A stretch of 64,000 bases of DNA from Nitrospirillum amazonense (GTDB lineage Bacteria > Pseudomonadota > Alphaproteobacteria > Azospirillales > Azospirillaceae): positions 1-64,000 of the forward strand of contig NZ_VITN01000021.1 in NCBI RefSeq assembly GCF_007828045.1, read 5' to 3'. The notes beneath the pieces were generated by a model. It ran no database searches, was not told the origin of the DNA, and saw only the letters and a list, made by a program, of their open reading frames with translations. Shown here piece after piece: positions 33,118 to 42,492 of the stretch. Each line of letters opens with the position of its first letter. Position 1 is the stretch's first letter. Position numbers and translations under genes: made by a program.

Positions 33118-34113
33118 TCAGCGCCAGCGCTGGTCGTAGGCCCCGGCGGTGGCGCGGCCGCCTTCCATCTCGCTGGCCAAATCCGGCACGGTGAAGCCGC
33201 CGGCCACGGCCGCGTCGATGGCGCGGCGGAACTCGCCCACCACGCGGGCGACATAGGCGCGGCCCCGCTGCCGCCCCTCGATCTTCAAGGCCCGCACTCC
33301 CGCCTTGATCAGGCCGGGAAGGTGGTCGGCGGCGTTCAGCGATGTCGGCTCCTCGAACAGGTATCCGGTGGTGGCGTTGGCGCGGAACCGGCCCTTGCAC
33401 AGGGTGGGATAGCCGGCCGGCGATCCAGCAGAGTGGCGGTCGATGGTGACGCTGCCCAGCCGGGCGGTGACATCGCCGCCGGGCTCGCGTCGGAACTGCA
33501 CCGCGCCGGCGGGCGAACAGACACCATGGGTGTTGGGCGACTGGCCGGTGACGTAGCTGGACAGCTGGCAACGCCCCTCCGCCATCACGCACATGCCACC
33601 GAAGGCGAACACCTCCGTTTCCACCGGCGCCACCGCCGCCGTCAGGTCCGTCACTTCCGCCAGGGTCAGCACGCGGGGCAGCACCACGCGCTGCACGCCG
33701 AAGGTCTGGGCCAGATAGCGGATGGCCTCGGGTGTGGAGGCGGCGGCCTGGACCGACAGGTGCAGGCGCAGGGAGGGGTGCGTGGCCTGGGCATAGGCTA
33801 GCAAGCCCAGGTCGGCCAGGATGACCGCGTCTGCCCCGGCCTCGGCCGCGTTGTCCACAGCGCGGTGCCAGGTGGCATCTTCCCCCGCCCGGGGGAAGGT
33901 GTTGATGGCGATGTAGAGCGACCGGCCGGCCCTGTGGGTGCGGGCGGCGGCCGCGCGCATCTCCACCGGGCTGAAGTTCAGCCCGGGGAAGTTGCGGGCG
34001 TTGGTGGCGTCGGCGAAACCGCAATAGACGGCATCGGCGCCCGCCTCCACCGCCGCGTCCAATGCCGCCGGCGTTCCGGCGGGGCAGACGAGGGAAAGGG
34101 GAGAGGCCGTCAT
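33118..34113 (-). CDS. ubiU: UbiU, U32-family O2-independent ubiquinone hydroxylation protein
   Basis: A 331-residue U32 protein that forms a 4Fe-4S heterodimer with UbiV. LVCPAGTPAALDAAVEAGAD is the family start. Cysteines in FGGMCVMAEGRCQLSSYVTG, then GVCSPAG and YPTLCKGRF fit the cluster ligands. Its ATG overlaps the ubiT stop (ATGA). The longer upstream frame lies within ubiT and is not used. Confidence 0.92.
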   Translation of the reverse strand: MTASPLSLVCPAGTPAALDAAVEAGADAVYCGFADATNARNFPGLNFSPVEMRAAAARTHRAGRSLYIAINTFPRAGEDATWHRAVDNAAEAGADAVILADLGLLAYAQATHPSLRLHLSVQAAASTPEAIRYLAQTFGVQRVVLPRVLTLAEVTDLTAAVAPVETEVFAFGGMCVMAEGRCQLSSYVTGQSPNTHGVCSPAGAVQFRREPGGDVTARLGSVTIDRHSAGSPAGYPTLCKGRFRANATTGYLFEEPTSLNAADHLPGLIKAGVRALKIEGRQRGRAYVARVVGEFRRAIDAAVAGGFTVPDLASEMEGGRATAGAYDQRWR

Positions 34114-34790
34114 GGCTGAACCTCCGCCACCGCCAGGGCGGCGGGCTGATGCGCGGCCCGGGCCACCAGATGCAGCAGGCCATCGACATCGCCGTACCAG
34201 CGCCGCGCCATGGTAAGGACGCGGCGGGGCAAGCGGGCCGCCAGGTCGCGCTCCAGCGCGATGCCGGCGCCGTCCACGGCATTGCGCAGGATCAGCACCG
34301 CCTCCATGTCGCCCTCGATCATCAGCTGCCGGCTGAAGAACAGGGAGTCGCCGTCGACACGCCCCTCCAGCAAGGCCAGCAGCGCCGTCAGGGGCGCCCG
34401 CAGCGTGGCGGCCGCCGGGGGTAGGATGCTGCCATCGGCGATGGGCCACAGGCCGGGCCGATTGCCTGCCGGCCGCAGCAGGAAGCGCACCGGCAGGTCG
34501 CTGGGATCAACCAGGAAGGTCCGCTCCCCCAGCACCGCCAGGCGCTGGAACACCGCTTCATGTTGCCGCCGCAGGCGGTCGAAGGCCATCTGTGACAGGC
34601 GCGCGGCCACGGGTCCGGCCAGCGGACGGCCCAACAGCGGCAGGGGCGGCAGGACACGCGCCGCCAGCCCGGCCAGCAGCACGGGCGACAAGGGGGGTGG
34701 ATCGGTCGGGTCGAGACTCACGGGGGGCATCCCAATAGGCCGGCAGGTGGCGCGACTGTGGGCGTCGCGGCTCGGGGATGTCGTTGACAT
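34110..34790 (-). CDS. ubiT: UbiT, SCP2-domain accessory of anaerobic ubiquinone synthesis
   Basis: An SCP2-like lipid-binding protein of about 226 residues. The SCP2 core is FLLRPAGNRPGLWPIADGSI, then DSLFFSRQLMIEGDMEAVLI. It presents quinone precursors to the hydroxylation complex. ATG 34790 lacks a good ribosome site; ATG 34730 (MPPVSLD) is an alternative that would leave an imperfect FNR-like palindrome (34784-34797) upstream. The operon order is T-U-V. Confidence 0.85.
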   Translation of the reverse strand: MSTTSPSRDAHSRATCRPIGMPPVSLDPTDPPPLSPVLLAGLAARVLPPLPLLGRPLAGPVAARLSQMAFDRLRRQHEAVFQRLAVLGERTFLVDPSDLPVRFLLRPAGNRPGLWPIADGSILPPAAATLRAPLTALLALLEGRVDGDSLFFSRQLMIEGDMEAVLILRNAVDGAGIALERDLAARLPRRVLTMARRWYGDVDGLLHLVARAAHQPAALAVAEVQP

Positions 34791-34881
34791 GGCACAATAA
34801 TGAAGGGGCGCCGCCTTGAAACGAGGCCTGCCCGTGCCGATACAAGGGAAGCTTCTTGCCACCCAACGATGCGGACGCCGA

Positions 34882-35916
34882 ATGCCCGGGAATCCCTATT
34901 ATGCCGGTCCTGTGACGGATCATTTCGACGGTGTCCGCTTTTTCAATCCCGGCCAAGCCCCGACCGATCGCAGCCTGGGGGAAATTCTGCGCTGGCGCTG
35001 GGGCGGGAAGCGGCCGGTATGGCCCACGGCGGTGGCGGGGCGGCAGGTACGTCCGGCGGCGCGGGTGGCGGGGCTCGCGGTCACCATGGTCGGTCACGCC
35101 AGCGTGCTGATCCAGGTGGCGGGACTGAACCTGCTGGTGGATCCCGTCTGGTCGGAACGGGCCAGCCCCTTTCAATGGCTGGGGCCGCGCCGCGTGAACC
35201 GTCCGGGCGTCGCCTTCGAGGACTTGCCCCCCATCGACGCCGTGCTGCTGACCCACAACCATTACGACCATCTGGACGTGGGCACCCTGCGCCGGCTGTG
35301 GGCCGCCCACCGCCCCCGCATCGTGGCGCCCCTGGGCAATGACCGCGTGGTGGCGCGCGAGGTGGGGCCCCTGCCGGTGGAAACCGGCGACTGGGGCGAC
35401 ACGGTGGCGCTGGGCCCGGCCGTCACCGCCAGCTTCCATCCCGCCTATCACTGGTCGGCACGCCGGCTGGGTGATCGCCGCATGGCGTTGTGGTGCGGCT
35501 TCGTGCTGCGCACGCCGGCGGGCCCGGTCTACGTGGCGGGCGACACCGGCTATGGCGACGGCGCCATTTTTCGCCAGGTGAGACGGCACCATGGTGAGCC
35601 CACCGTCGCCATACTGCCCATCGGCGCCTACGATCCCCGCTGGTTCATGAAGCAGCAGCACTGCGATCCGGCGGAGGCCGTGCGCATCCTGGCCGACTGT
35701 GGCGCCCGCCAGGGGCTGGCCGTGCATTGGGGCACCTTTCCCCTGTCGGATGAGGAACGCCTGGCCCCGCCGCGGGAACTGGCCCAGGCGCTGGCGCTGG
35801 CGGGCATCGCGGCCGACCGCTTTCGCGCGCTGGAACCGGGGGACGTCTGGACCGGCCCCGGCCAGGAAGCGCCGAACCAAGGCGACCCATCGTCCGTTCC
35901 CGCCCCGGCGCCCTGA
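34882..35916 (+). CDS. MBL-fold metallo-hydrolase (NAPE-PLD/UlaG-like)
   Basis: A 344-residue beta-lactamase-fold hydrolase. TMVGHASVLIQVAGLNLLVD and DPVWSERASPF are the family start. LTHNHYDHLD is the metal-binding HxHxDH. GDTGYGDGAIF provides the bridging Asp, and AVHWGTFPLS a further His. Related proteins hydrolyse phospholipid-type or cyclic esters; the substrate here is unknown. TTG 34816 is a longer alternative; ATG 34882 gives the typical MPGNPYY start. Confidence 0.88.
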   Translation: MPGNPYYAGPVTDHFDGVRFFNPGQAPTDRSLGEILRWRWGGKRPVWPTAVAGRQVRPAARVAGLAVTMVGHASVLIQVAGLNLLVDPVWSERASPFQWLGPRRVNRPGVAFEDLPPIDAVLLTHNHYDHLDVGTLRRLWAAHRPRIVAPLGNDRVVAREVGPLPVETGDWGDTVALGPAVTASFHPAYHWSARRLGDRRMALWCGFVLRTPAGPVYVAGDTGYGDGAIFRQVRRHHGEPTVAILPIGAYDPRWFMKQQHCDPAEAVRILADCGARQGLAVHWGTFPLSDEERLAPPRELAQALALAGIAADRFRALEPGDVWTGPGQEAPNQGDPSSVPAPAP

Positions 35917-35931
35917 AAATCAGCGATGAAC

Positions 35932-35969
35932 CAAAAAAGAAGCCGGCCGGGACCATGATCCCGGCCGGC
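35932..35969 (-). terminator. Intrinsic terminator of the serine hydrolase/TonB receptor operon
   Basis: GCCGGCCGGGA at 35942-35952 pairs with 35959-35969 (11-bp stem, 6-base loop). On the minus strand it is followed by TTCTTTTTT, a proper U-tract. It lies 20 bp after the stop of the minus-strand hydrolase gene. Confidence 0.88.
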
Positions 35970-35988
35970 CTTCAGTGCCCTGACACAC

Positions 35989-37968
35989 TCAGAAGTTCAG
36001 CGAGGCCGTCAGCAGCTTGACGTTGATGGCGGCCCAGACGAAGAAGACCAACGACAGGGCCACCAGTACCGCCCAGGCGGTGGCCCAGGGCCGGCGGCCG
36101 CCCCGGGTGGCGATGTCGTACGCGTTCCAGAGGGCGGCCACGGTGCCGGCGATGGTGGCCAGCAACACCAGCTGCATCAGGCGCATCCAGATGTCCAGCC
36201 GGCCGTCCAGGGCGTCCACGCCGTGGTTGATGACCGACAGCATGATCCCCCAGCCCAGGACGAAGACCAGGACCAGCCAGGCGGCGGCCCGGGTGGCGCG
36301 GTGCAGAACCAGCGGCCGGCCGGTGATGCCGGGGTTGTAGCGGTAGCGGCGGCGCACCAGGGCCACGACGGGCCAGGACAGGGCGGTCAGGGCCAGCACG
36401 CCCAGCGCCACCGCCATCACCGGCGTGATCCAGCCGGCATTCAGCGAGCCCGGCGCCGGCACGAACTCGATGATGGGGGCGTAGGCGCCGATGGAGAACA
36501 TGACCACCTTGCCGTCCTTCACCACGGCCGCCAGACGCTCCTTGCCTTCCGCGTCCTGCCACAGCCAGGGGCCAATCTCGCGCCAGCGCTTGGGCACCCG
36601 GGCGGCGTCCAGCAGGGCGGAGACGGTGATGGTGTCGTCGTCGTTCGCCACGATCTGGGCCTCGCCCAGCAGGCTGAACAGGCGCATGAAGTTGGTCTCG
36701 GAACCGCGGCTGCTGACATAGTGCCCAGCCATGACCTGGGCATGCTCCTTGGCGGTGGGGGCCGTGGGCAGCTCGGGCTTGGGCTGGGGGAAATAGCGGT
36801 CCGTGAAGTCGACGAAGACATGCTCCCGCAGCACATGGGCGGCAGCTTCGCGCCCGGCGCTGTTGAAGGACATGTAGAGGCCGACGCCGTCGTCGATGAA
36901 CAGGTGCAGGTCGGAATGGAAGACGTCGGTGTCGCCGCCATGGCCCACGACGCGGTGGCCGTTGCGGTCCTCATGATAGAAGCCCAGCCCCATGGACGGC
37001 AGGCCGGGGTAGGGGGTGTTGGCGTTGGCGTACATCTGCTCCGCCGTCGCCTTGTCCAGCAGCGGGCCGCCGTGGGCCAGGTGCGCGATCATGAACTGCG
37101 CCATGTCGGCCCCCGTGGCGGACAGGGCGCCCGCTGGCGACATGTCGATGATCTCGAACGGCTGCGGGTCCTTGGACGCCTGCTCGTACCCCTTGGACAT
37201 GCCCCCGGCCAGGTTGGCCGGCAGCGGCTGGACGAAGGTGGAATGCTGCATGCCCAGGGGCGTGAAGATATGGTTCTGGATGTATTGGGCGAAGGGCTCG
37301 CCCGACACCCGCTCCACGATATAGCCCGCCATCGAGGCGCCGTAGTTGGAATAGGCCGGGATTTGCCCCGGTGCGTAGATGCGCGTGGGCACCCAGCGCT
37401 TCATGGCCTCACCCAGCGGCTTGGCCAGCTTGGGGTCGTTCAGCAGCAGGTACTTGGCCGTCTCCTCGAACCCGGGGGTGTGCGTCATGATGTGGCGCAG
37501 CGTGATGGGTTTGCCGAAGGCCGGCGGAATCTTGTAGTCCAGGTAGTCGTTGACATCCCGGTCCAGGTCCAGCTTGCCGGCCTGCACCTGCTGCATCACC
37601 GCCGTCCAGGTGAACAGCTTGGAGATGGAGCCCGGGCGGAACAGGGTGCCGGCGGGGTCCACCGGCTTCTTCTCCTTCACGTCGGCATAGCCGAAGCCGC
37701 GTTGGGTCAGCACCTGGCCGTCCTTCACCACCACCACCACCGCGCCGGCGATGTCGCCGGTCTGCAGGGCGTAGGGCATGTAGCCGTCCAGCCAGGTGTC
37801 CACGTCCGCCTTGGTCAGCGTGGACGCGGGCGCCGGGGCCGAGGCCGGCGCCTCACTGGCCGCCGGCACCTGGGCGGGTGGGGTCGGCTTGAGGTCGGCG
37901 GGCGACTGCGCCGTGGCCGGCAGGGCCAGGGCGGTCATGAGAAGCGCTAAGAGGCGAACCTTCCACAT
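35989..37968 (-). CDS. Secreted serine hydrolase of the beta-lactamase family with C-terminal membrane helices
   Basis: A 659-residue class C beta-lactamase/D-aminopeptidase-like protein. The signal peptide covers residues 1-20. The active site is SISK (SxxK), YSNYG (YxN) and GHGG (HxG position). A linker domain follows, then four hydrophobic helices in the last 150 residues, so the enzyme faces the periplasm tethered to the inner membrane. It starts 17 bp after the TonB receptor stop and shares its transcript. Cleavage of D-amino-acid-containing peptides or esters is inferred from the epimerase-like enzyme nearby. Confidence 0.88.
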   Translation of the reverse strand: MWKVRLLALLMTALALPATAQSPADLKPTPPAQVPAASEAPASAPAPASTLTKADVDTWLDGYMPYALQTGDIAGAVVVVVKDGQVLTQRGFGYADVKEKKPVDPAGTLFRPGSISKLFTWTAVMQQVQAGKLDLDRDVNDYLDYKIPPAFGKPITLRHIMTHTPGFEETAKYLLLNDPKLAKPLGEAMKRWVPTRIYAPGQIPAYSNYGASMAGYIVERVSGEPFAQYIQNHIFTPLGMQHSTFVQPLPANLAGGMSKGYEQASKDPQPFEIIDMSPAGALSATGADMAQFMIAHLAHGGPLLDKATAEQMYANANTPYPGLPSMGLGFYHEDRNGHRVVGHGGDTDVFHSDLHLFIDDGVGLYMSFNSAGREAAAHVLREHVFVDFTDRYFPQPKPELPTAPTAKEHAQVMAGHYVSSRGSETNFMRLFSLLGEAQIVANDDDTITVSALLDAARVPKRWREIGPWLWQDAEGKERLAAVVKDGKVVMFSIGAYAPIIEFVPAPGSLNAGWITPVMAVALGVLALTALSWPVVALVRRRYRYNPGITGRPLVLHRATRAAAWLVLVFVLGWGIMLSVINHGVDALDGRLDIWMRLMQLVLLATIAGTVAALWNAYDIATRGGRRPWATAWAVLVALSLVFFVWAAINVKLLTASLNF

Positions 37969-37985
37969 CGTGTTCTGTCCTTGCC

Positions 37986-40196
37986 TTAGAAACGATAGCC
38001 GAGCGTGGCCCCGAAGGAACGGGGGCGCACGATGGCCGCGGTGACATTGCCATCCAGGGCCGACCCGGCCGCGCCGACATCCAGGATGCCACGGCTGTCG
38101 GTCAGGTTGCGCACGAAGGCATCGATCCGGTACGCGCCGAAGGTGACGCCGGCATGGGCGTCCACTTGGCTGTAGGCGCTGAGATGCCGCTGGCCGTAGC
38201 TGGTGTCGAAGGCCGACAGCCGGTCGCCGGTGTAGCGCCAGCTGAAACCGGCGATGCCGTCCACCGTCTCGCTCAGCGGTCGCTGGTATTCCACCGCCAG
38301 GGTGGAGGAAAAGCGGGCGGTGTAGGGCAGGCGGTCGCCCTTCAGCCCGCCCACCAGGGGCGGCGCGTCGCTGGTGAGGGTGGCGTCGACGAAGGCACCG
38401 TTCAGCGATACGGTCAGGCCGGTCAGGGGCTGCATCGTGACCGAGGCCTCGATACCCTGGCTGCGGGCGGTGCCGCCGTTGATGTTGACGCCGTAGTCGT
38501 CGACCGAGCTGAACAGCTGGATGTTGTCCCAGTCGATGTAGAAGCCGGTCAGTTCCAGCGACAGTTTGCGGTTCAGCAGTTCCGACTTCACCCCGATCTC
38601 ATAATTGGTGGTGGTGTCGGCGCCGAACTGGTGGGGGACGGCGTCCGGCGCCCCGGGCGGCAGCACGTTGGGGCCGCCGGGACGATAGCCCTTGGCCACC
38701 CGGACATAGATCGTGGTGTCCTCATTGGGCTTGAACGATGGCGCCACGGAATAGGTGAACACCCCGTCCGAGGAATGGGCGGTGTAGTCGGAGTCGCCGG
38801 CCAGCGGGCCGCTGCTGACCTGCACCGCGTCCTGTTCGTTGTGGCTGTAGCGGCCGCCGAAGGTCAGGTCGAACTGGTCATTGAGGTGGACGGTGCCGCT
38901 GGCGAAGCCGGCATATTCCTCATACCGCGAGGCCAGGTTGGCCAGTGCCAGGCCGGAGAAGTCGGCGATGTGGGCGCCGCTGGCGCCGTCCACGCCGTCG
39001 ATGATCTGGTTGATGGCGTTGCGCTCGCGCGTGTAGAAGCCGCCCACCGTCCATTCCAGCCACCCGGTGTCGGTGGAGGCCAGGCGCACTTCCTCCGTCA
39101 GGCGGCGCTGCTGCACCTGCTGCACCTGGGAGGCGCCCAGCGGCACGCCGAAGGCCCCCGTCAACAAGTCGCCGTACAGGCCGCTCGCGTCCTCCAGCGC
39201 GTTTTGGTAGAGCGAGCTGTAGCTGGTGGAGGATAACAGCTGCACCGGGCCGAAGTCGTAACTGCCGGTCAGGTTGTAGACGCGGTATTGCATATCGCTG
39301 GGCTGGGCGACCACGCGGGCCTGCCTGTAGTCGCCCAGCACCGGTTTCAGGGTGAGGGGGTCGACGTCGACCTGGTTGGTGCCGTTGCTGTCCAGGTTCT
39401 GCAATACCACCGAGGCCCGCAGGCTCAGCGCGTCGGTGGGCTTGAACAGGGCGGAGACGCGGCCGCCATAGGTACGGCCGTCATTGATGTCCTTCTCATG
39501 CTGATCGTCGATGAAGCCCGGGTCGCGGCGGTAGAAGCCGCTGGCCCGCACGGCCAGGGTGTCGGCCAGCGGCACGTTGACCGAGGCCCGGCCGGACCAG
39601 CCGGTGTCGCCGTGGGCCACATCCTCGGTGCTCAGTTCCGCGGCCGCGTGCACCGCGTCCGTGCTGGGCGCCACCGTCACATACTTGACCAGGCCGCCCA
39701 AGGAATTGGCGCCGTAAAGGGTGCCCTGGGGACCGCGTAGCACCTCCACCCGTTCCAGGTCCGACGGGTCCAGGTCGGGGGTCAGGATGGCGCCGTTGGC
39801 CAGGGACGTGGCGGAGCCGTAGGGCGTCTCGTCCACGTAGGTCGCCACGGTGGCGCCCACGCCGCCGGTGTTGATGCCGCGCAGAATCAGCCGCGCCTGG
39901 CCCGCCTGGGTTTCCACCAGGGCCGCGCTGGGCACGCGGGTGAAAAAGTCGTCCAGCCGGTCGGCATGGGCCTGTTGCAGCGCCTCCGCCGACACGGCGG
40001 AGACGGACTGCGGCACGTCGATCAGGCGTTCCACCCGTTTCTGTGCCGTGACGACGATCTCCGCCAGCATGTCGGCCGCGTCCGCCGGTGCCGCCGTTGG
40101 CGACCCCGCATCCGGTGCCTGTTGCGCCCGCGCGCCGGCGCTGATGGCCAAAGTCGCCACGCCCGCGCAGAGGAATGCCCTGGTTCCCCGCTTCAT
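37986..40196 (-). CDS. TonB-dependent outer-membrane receptor
   Basis: A 736-residue receptor. The signal peptide is MKRGTRAFLCAGVATLAISA to GARAQ; a TonB-box-like AEIVVTAQKR follows. The plug has DVPQSVSAVSAEALQ and VEVLRGPQGTLYGANSLGG, and the barrel ends in the aromatic LGYRF typical of outer-membrane proteins. The longer frame to the right has no start support; ATG 40196 has AGGGAG before it. It is co-transcribed with a serine hydrolase and divergent from an XRE-cupin regulator, with a palindromic operator candidate in between. The ligand is unknown. Confidence 0.92.
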   Translation of the reverse strand: MKRGTRAFLCAGVATLAISAGARAQQAPDAGSPTAAPADAADMLAEIVVTAQKRVERLIDVPQSVSAVSAEALQQAHADRLDDFFTRVPSAALVETQAGQARLILRGINTGGVGATVATYVDETPYGSATSLANGAILTPDLDPSDLERVEVLRGPQGTLYGANSLGGLVKYVTVAPSTDAVHAAAELSTEDVAHGDTGWSGRASVNVPLADTLAVRASGFYRRDPGFIDDQHEKDINDGRTYGGRVSALFKPTDALSLRASVVLQNLDSNGTNQVDVDPLTLKPVLGDYRQARVVAQPSDMQYRVYNLTGSYDFGPVQLLSSTSYSSLYQNALEDASGLYGDLLTGAFGVPLGASQVQQVQQRRLTEEVRLASTDTGWLEWTVGGFYTRERNAINQIIDGVDGASGAHIADFSGLALANLASRYEEYAGFASGTVHLNDQFDLTFGGRYSHNEQDAVQVSSGPLAGDSDYTAHSSDGVFTYSVAPSFKPNEDTTIYVRVAKGYRPGGPNVLPPGAPDAVPHQFGADTTTNYEIGVKSELLNRKLSLELTGFYIDWDNIQLFSSVDDYGVNINGGTARSQGIEASVTMQPLTGLTVSLNGAFVDATLTSDAPPLVGGLKGDRLPYTARFSSTLAVEYQRPLSETVDGIAGFSWRYTGDRLSAFDTSYGQRHLSAYSQVDAHAGVTFGAYRIDAFVRNLTDSRGILDVGAAGSALDGNVTAAIVRPRSFGATLGYRF

Positions 40197-40239
40197 TTCC
40201 CGATCTCCCTGATCGTTATGTTGGGCCCATGATGGCATG

Positions 40240-40258
40240 TGTTTCAGATTTGGCAACA
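40240..40258. promoter_or_regulatory. Candidate operator, TGTTTC-N7-GCAACA
   Basis: An inverted repeat with one mismatch in the right arm lies 44 bp in front of the TonB receptor gene. The perfect form TGTTTC-N7-GAAACA, with the same spacing, occurs in front of the MFS gene at 41076-41094. Both flank the XRE-cupin regulator, the likely binder. Confidence 0.5.
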
Positions 40259-40331
40259 GCGTTTCTGCAGCACGAATGCTTCTGTGCCACGACGCTGGTT
40301 TTCTCCAGGCGGCTGGTGCACCTTGGATGAT

Positions 40332-40360
40332 GAAACGCCCGGAAACGCCGATGGGAAACG
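40332..40360 (+). repeat. Three direct GAAACG repeats
   Basis: GAAACG occurs at 40332-40337, 40342-40347 and 40355-40360, upstream of the XRE-cupin start at 40411. The motif is one half-site of the operator candidates at 40240 and 41076, so it may be an autoregulatory site. Confidence 0.4.
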
Positions 40361-40410
40361 TGAACGTGGGGTTGGGGCTGACGGGCTTGGACAATGAGGG
40401 AGGGGAAGGC

Positions 40411-41070
40411 ATGGCCAAATCCGCACCGGACCGGGCGCATCCGGCGCTGGCCCTGCGGGCGGCGCGGATCAAGCAGGGGCTGACGCTGCGCGCCCTGGCG
40501 GCCCGCATCGGCATGCCCTTCTCCACCCTTTCCAAGCTCGAGAACGGCAAGATGGAGATGACCTACGACAAGCTGCTGCGCCTGGCGCAGGGGCTGGGCG
40601 TGGACATCGGCACATTGGTCAGCAGCCCGGGGCCGGAGGCCGAGCCGCCGCCCGCCGGCGGCCGCCGCAGCGTTTCCCGTGCCGGCCGGTCGCCGGGCGC
40701 CACCTCGGATGTGCACGCCCACCAGTATCCGGCGGCGGATCTGCTGGGTAAGCTGATGGTTCCCATCATCATCGAGGTGCGGGCCCGCAGCGTGGCGGAG
40801 ATGGGCGGGATGGTGCGCCATTCAGGGGAGGAATACCTTTACGTCCTGTCCGGCGCCATGGAACTGCACTCTGACCTTTATGCGCCGTTGCGGCTGGAGG
40901 CGGGCGATTCGGTCTATTTCGACAGCGGCATGAGCCACGTCTATGTGCGGGTGAGCGAGGAGACATGCCGCGTGCTGTCGGTCTGCGCCGGGCCCGGAAT
41001 CCAGCGTTTGGCCCAATCCGCGGCCAAGGCGTGGAAGCTGTCGCCGGCCACGGACGAGGAAACGGTTTGA
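40411..41070 (+). CDS. XRE-family transcriptional regulator with C-terminal cupin
   Basis: A 219-residue regulator. The helix-turn-helix is about residues 10-65 (LTLRALAARIGMPFSTLSKL, then ENGKMEMTYDKLLRLA). The cupin sensor is about 120-200 (HSGEEYLYVLSGAMELHSD, FDSGMSHVYVRV). Such regulators often sense a small amino acid or amine metabolite of the pathway they control. A strong GGAGGGGAAGG precedes ATG 40411; the longer frame upstream is promoter. It is divergent from the TonB receptor and followed by MFS and epimerase genes. Confidence 0.9.
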   Translation: MAKSAPDRAHPALALRAARIKQGLTLRALAARIGMPFSTLSKLENGKMEMTYDKLLRLAQGLGVDIGTLVSSPGPEAEPPPAGGRRSVSRAGRSPGATSDVHAHQYPAADLLGKLMVPIIIEVRARSVAEMGGMVRHSGEEYLYVLSGAMELHSDLYAPLRLEAGDSVYFDSGMSHVYVRVSEETCRVLSVCAGPGIQRLAQSAAKAWKLSPATDEETV

Positions 41071-41075
41071 CACGC

Positions 41076-41094
41076 TGTTTCCGATATTGAAACA
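41076..41094. promoter_or_regulatory. Candidate operator, perfect TGTTTC-N7-GAAACA
   Basis: A perfect 6-bp inverted repeat lies just after the regulator stop and 31 bp before the MFS start. It matches the site in front of the TonB receptor in sequence and spacing. Binding by the XRE-cupin protein is inferred. Confidence 0.55.
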
Positions 41095-41124
41095 CCCGCC
41101 GGGCTGTGTGATGCTGATGCCATC

Positions 41125-42492
41125 ATGCAGATCGCACCCCCCGACAACGAAATTCCCAACGGGGAGATCCCCAGCGGGAAAATAACGAACAGGGACCTTC
41201 AACCGTGGCCGCGCCCTGTCGCGGCGTGGTCGGCGGTGGCCCTGTTCTGCGTGGCGGCCGTCCTGTCCTACACGGACCGGCAGATCCTGAGCCTGCTGGT
41301 CGACCCCATCCGGGCCGACCTGGGCATCAGCGACACCCAGGTGGGGGTGCTGCAGGGGGTGGCCTTCGCCCTGATCTACTCCATCGCCGGATTGCCGCTG
41401 GGCCGCCTGGCCGACATGCTGCCGCGCCGCGCCGTCATCTGCGCCGGCGTGGGGCTGTGGAGCATCGGCACGCTGCTGTGCGGCTACGCCCCGTCCTTCT
41501 GGGTGCTGTTCGCCGGCCGTCTGATCGTGGGGGTGGGGGAGGCGGCGCTGGCCCCCGCCGCCATGTCCATGATCGCCGACATGTTCCCGGCGGAACGCCG
41601 GGGCCTGGCCACCGGTGTCTTCGTCATGGGCATGACCATCGGCGGCGGTGTCGCCATCGCCATCGGCGGGGCCGTGCTGGGCCTGGCGGCCGCCGGCGGC
41701 TTCCAGGGCATACCCCTGCTTGACGGCCTGGCCGCCTGGCGCGCCGTCCTGGTCCTGCTGGGCCTGGCGGGCCTGCCGCTGCTGCTGGCCCTGCTGCCCA
41801 TCCGCGAGCCCGCGCGGCGCAGCGAGGCATTGGCGGGTGAGAAAGAGGCGACATCCCTGCGGGAGATCTTCGCCCAGCTGGCGACGGTGCGCACCGTGCT
41901 GATCCCGGTCATCGTCTGCTGCGCCTTCATGTCGGTGGGCGACTTCGCCCTGATCGCCTGGGCGCCGGCCCTGCTCAGCCGCCGCTATGCCATGACGCCG
42001 GACGCGGTGGGCTTGGCGCTGGGCTCCCTGGTCGTCGTTGCCGGCGTGGTGGCGACGGTGGCGGGCGGTGTCCTCAGCGACATGGCGGTCAAGCGCTATG
42101 GCCCCTCCGGCCGCATCTGGGTCGCCACCCTGTGCGCCGTCCTGGCATTTCCCTTCGCCCTGGTGGCGCTGGCCTCCTCCTCCAATCAGGTGCTGGCCGC
42201 CGTCACCCTATGGACCCTGTTCTCCAGCGCCGCCGGCACCATCGGCATCACGGCGGTGCAGGAGATCGTGCCCAACCGGGCGCGGGGCCTTAGCGTCTCC
42301 TTCGTCGCGTTTGGCAACATCATGCTGGGCCTGGGCGGCGGCGCCACCCTGACCGGCTATGTCACCGACCATGTCTTCGCCGACCCCCTGGCCATCGGGC
42401 AGTCGTTGACGCTGGTCATCGCCCCCTTGGCCGGGGCCGCCATCCTGCTTTTCCTCCATGCCTCCCGAACCGCTCGGAGTGTCAGTCGGTGA
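41125..42492 (+). CDS. MFS transporter (spinster-like)
   Basis: A 455-residue twelve-helix carrier of the inner membrane. LSYTDRQILSLLVDPIRADL in helix 1, GRLADMLPRR between helices 2 and 3 (MFS motif A) and GRLIVGVGEAALAPAAMSMI are typical of spinster-like members. The first 30 residues are a cytoplasmic tail. Its stop overlaps the next start (GTGA). The locus suggests uptake of a peptide or amino-acid derivative, which is inference. Confidence 0.88.
   Translation: MQIAPPDNEIPNGEIPSGKITNRDLQPWPRPVAAWSAVALFCVAAVLSYTDRQILSLLVDPIRADLGISDTQVGVLQGVAFALIYSIAGLPLGRLADMLPRRAVICAGVGLWSIGTLLCGYAPSFWVLFAGRLIVGVGEAALAPAAMSMIADMFPAERRGLATGVFVMGMTIGGGVAIAIGGAVLGLAAAGGFQGIPLLDGLAAWRAVLVLLGLAGLPLLLALLPIREPARRSEALAGEKEATSLREIFAQLATVRTVLIPVIVCCAFMSVGDFALIAWAPALLSRRYAMTPDAVGLALGSLVVVAGVVATVAGGVLSDMAVKRYGPSGRIWVATLCAVLAFPFALVALASSSNQVLAAVTLWTLFSSAAGTIGITAVQEIVPNRARGLSVSFVAFGNIMLGLGGGATLTGYVTDHVFADPLAIGQSLTLVIAPLAGAAILLFLHASRTARSVSR

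Noticed and set aside
34784-34797. FNR/Anr-like site near ubiT (TTGAC-ATGG-CACAA)
   Set aside because: Only one half-site is good and it overlaps the chosen start codon; it would matter only if translation begins at 34730.
36223-37950. 575-residue open frame opposite the serine hydrolase
   Set aside because: His/Gly/Gln-rich shadow translation; the minus strand has signal peptide and active-site motifs.
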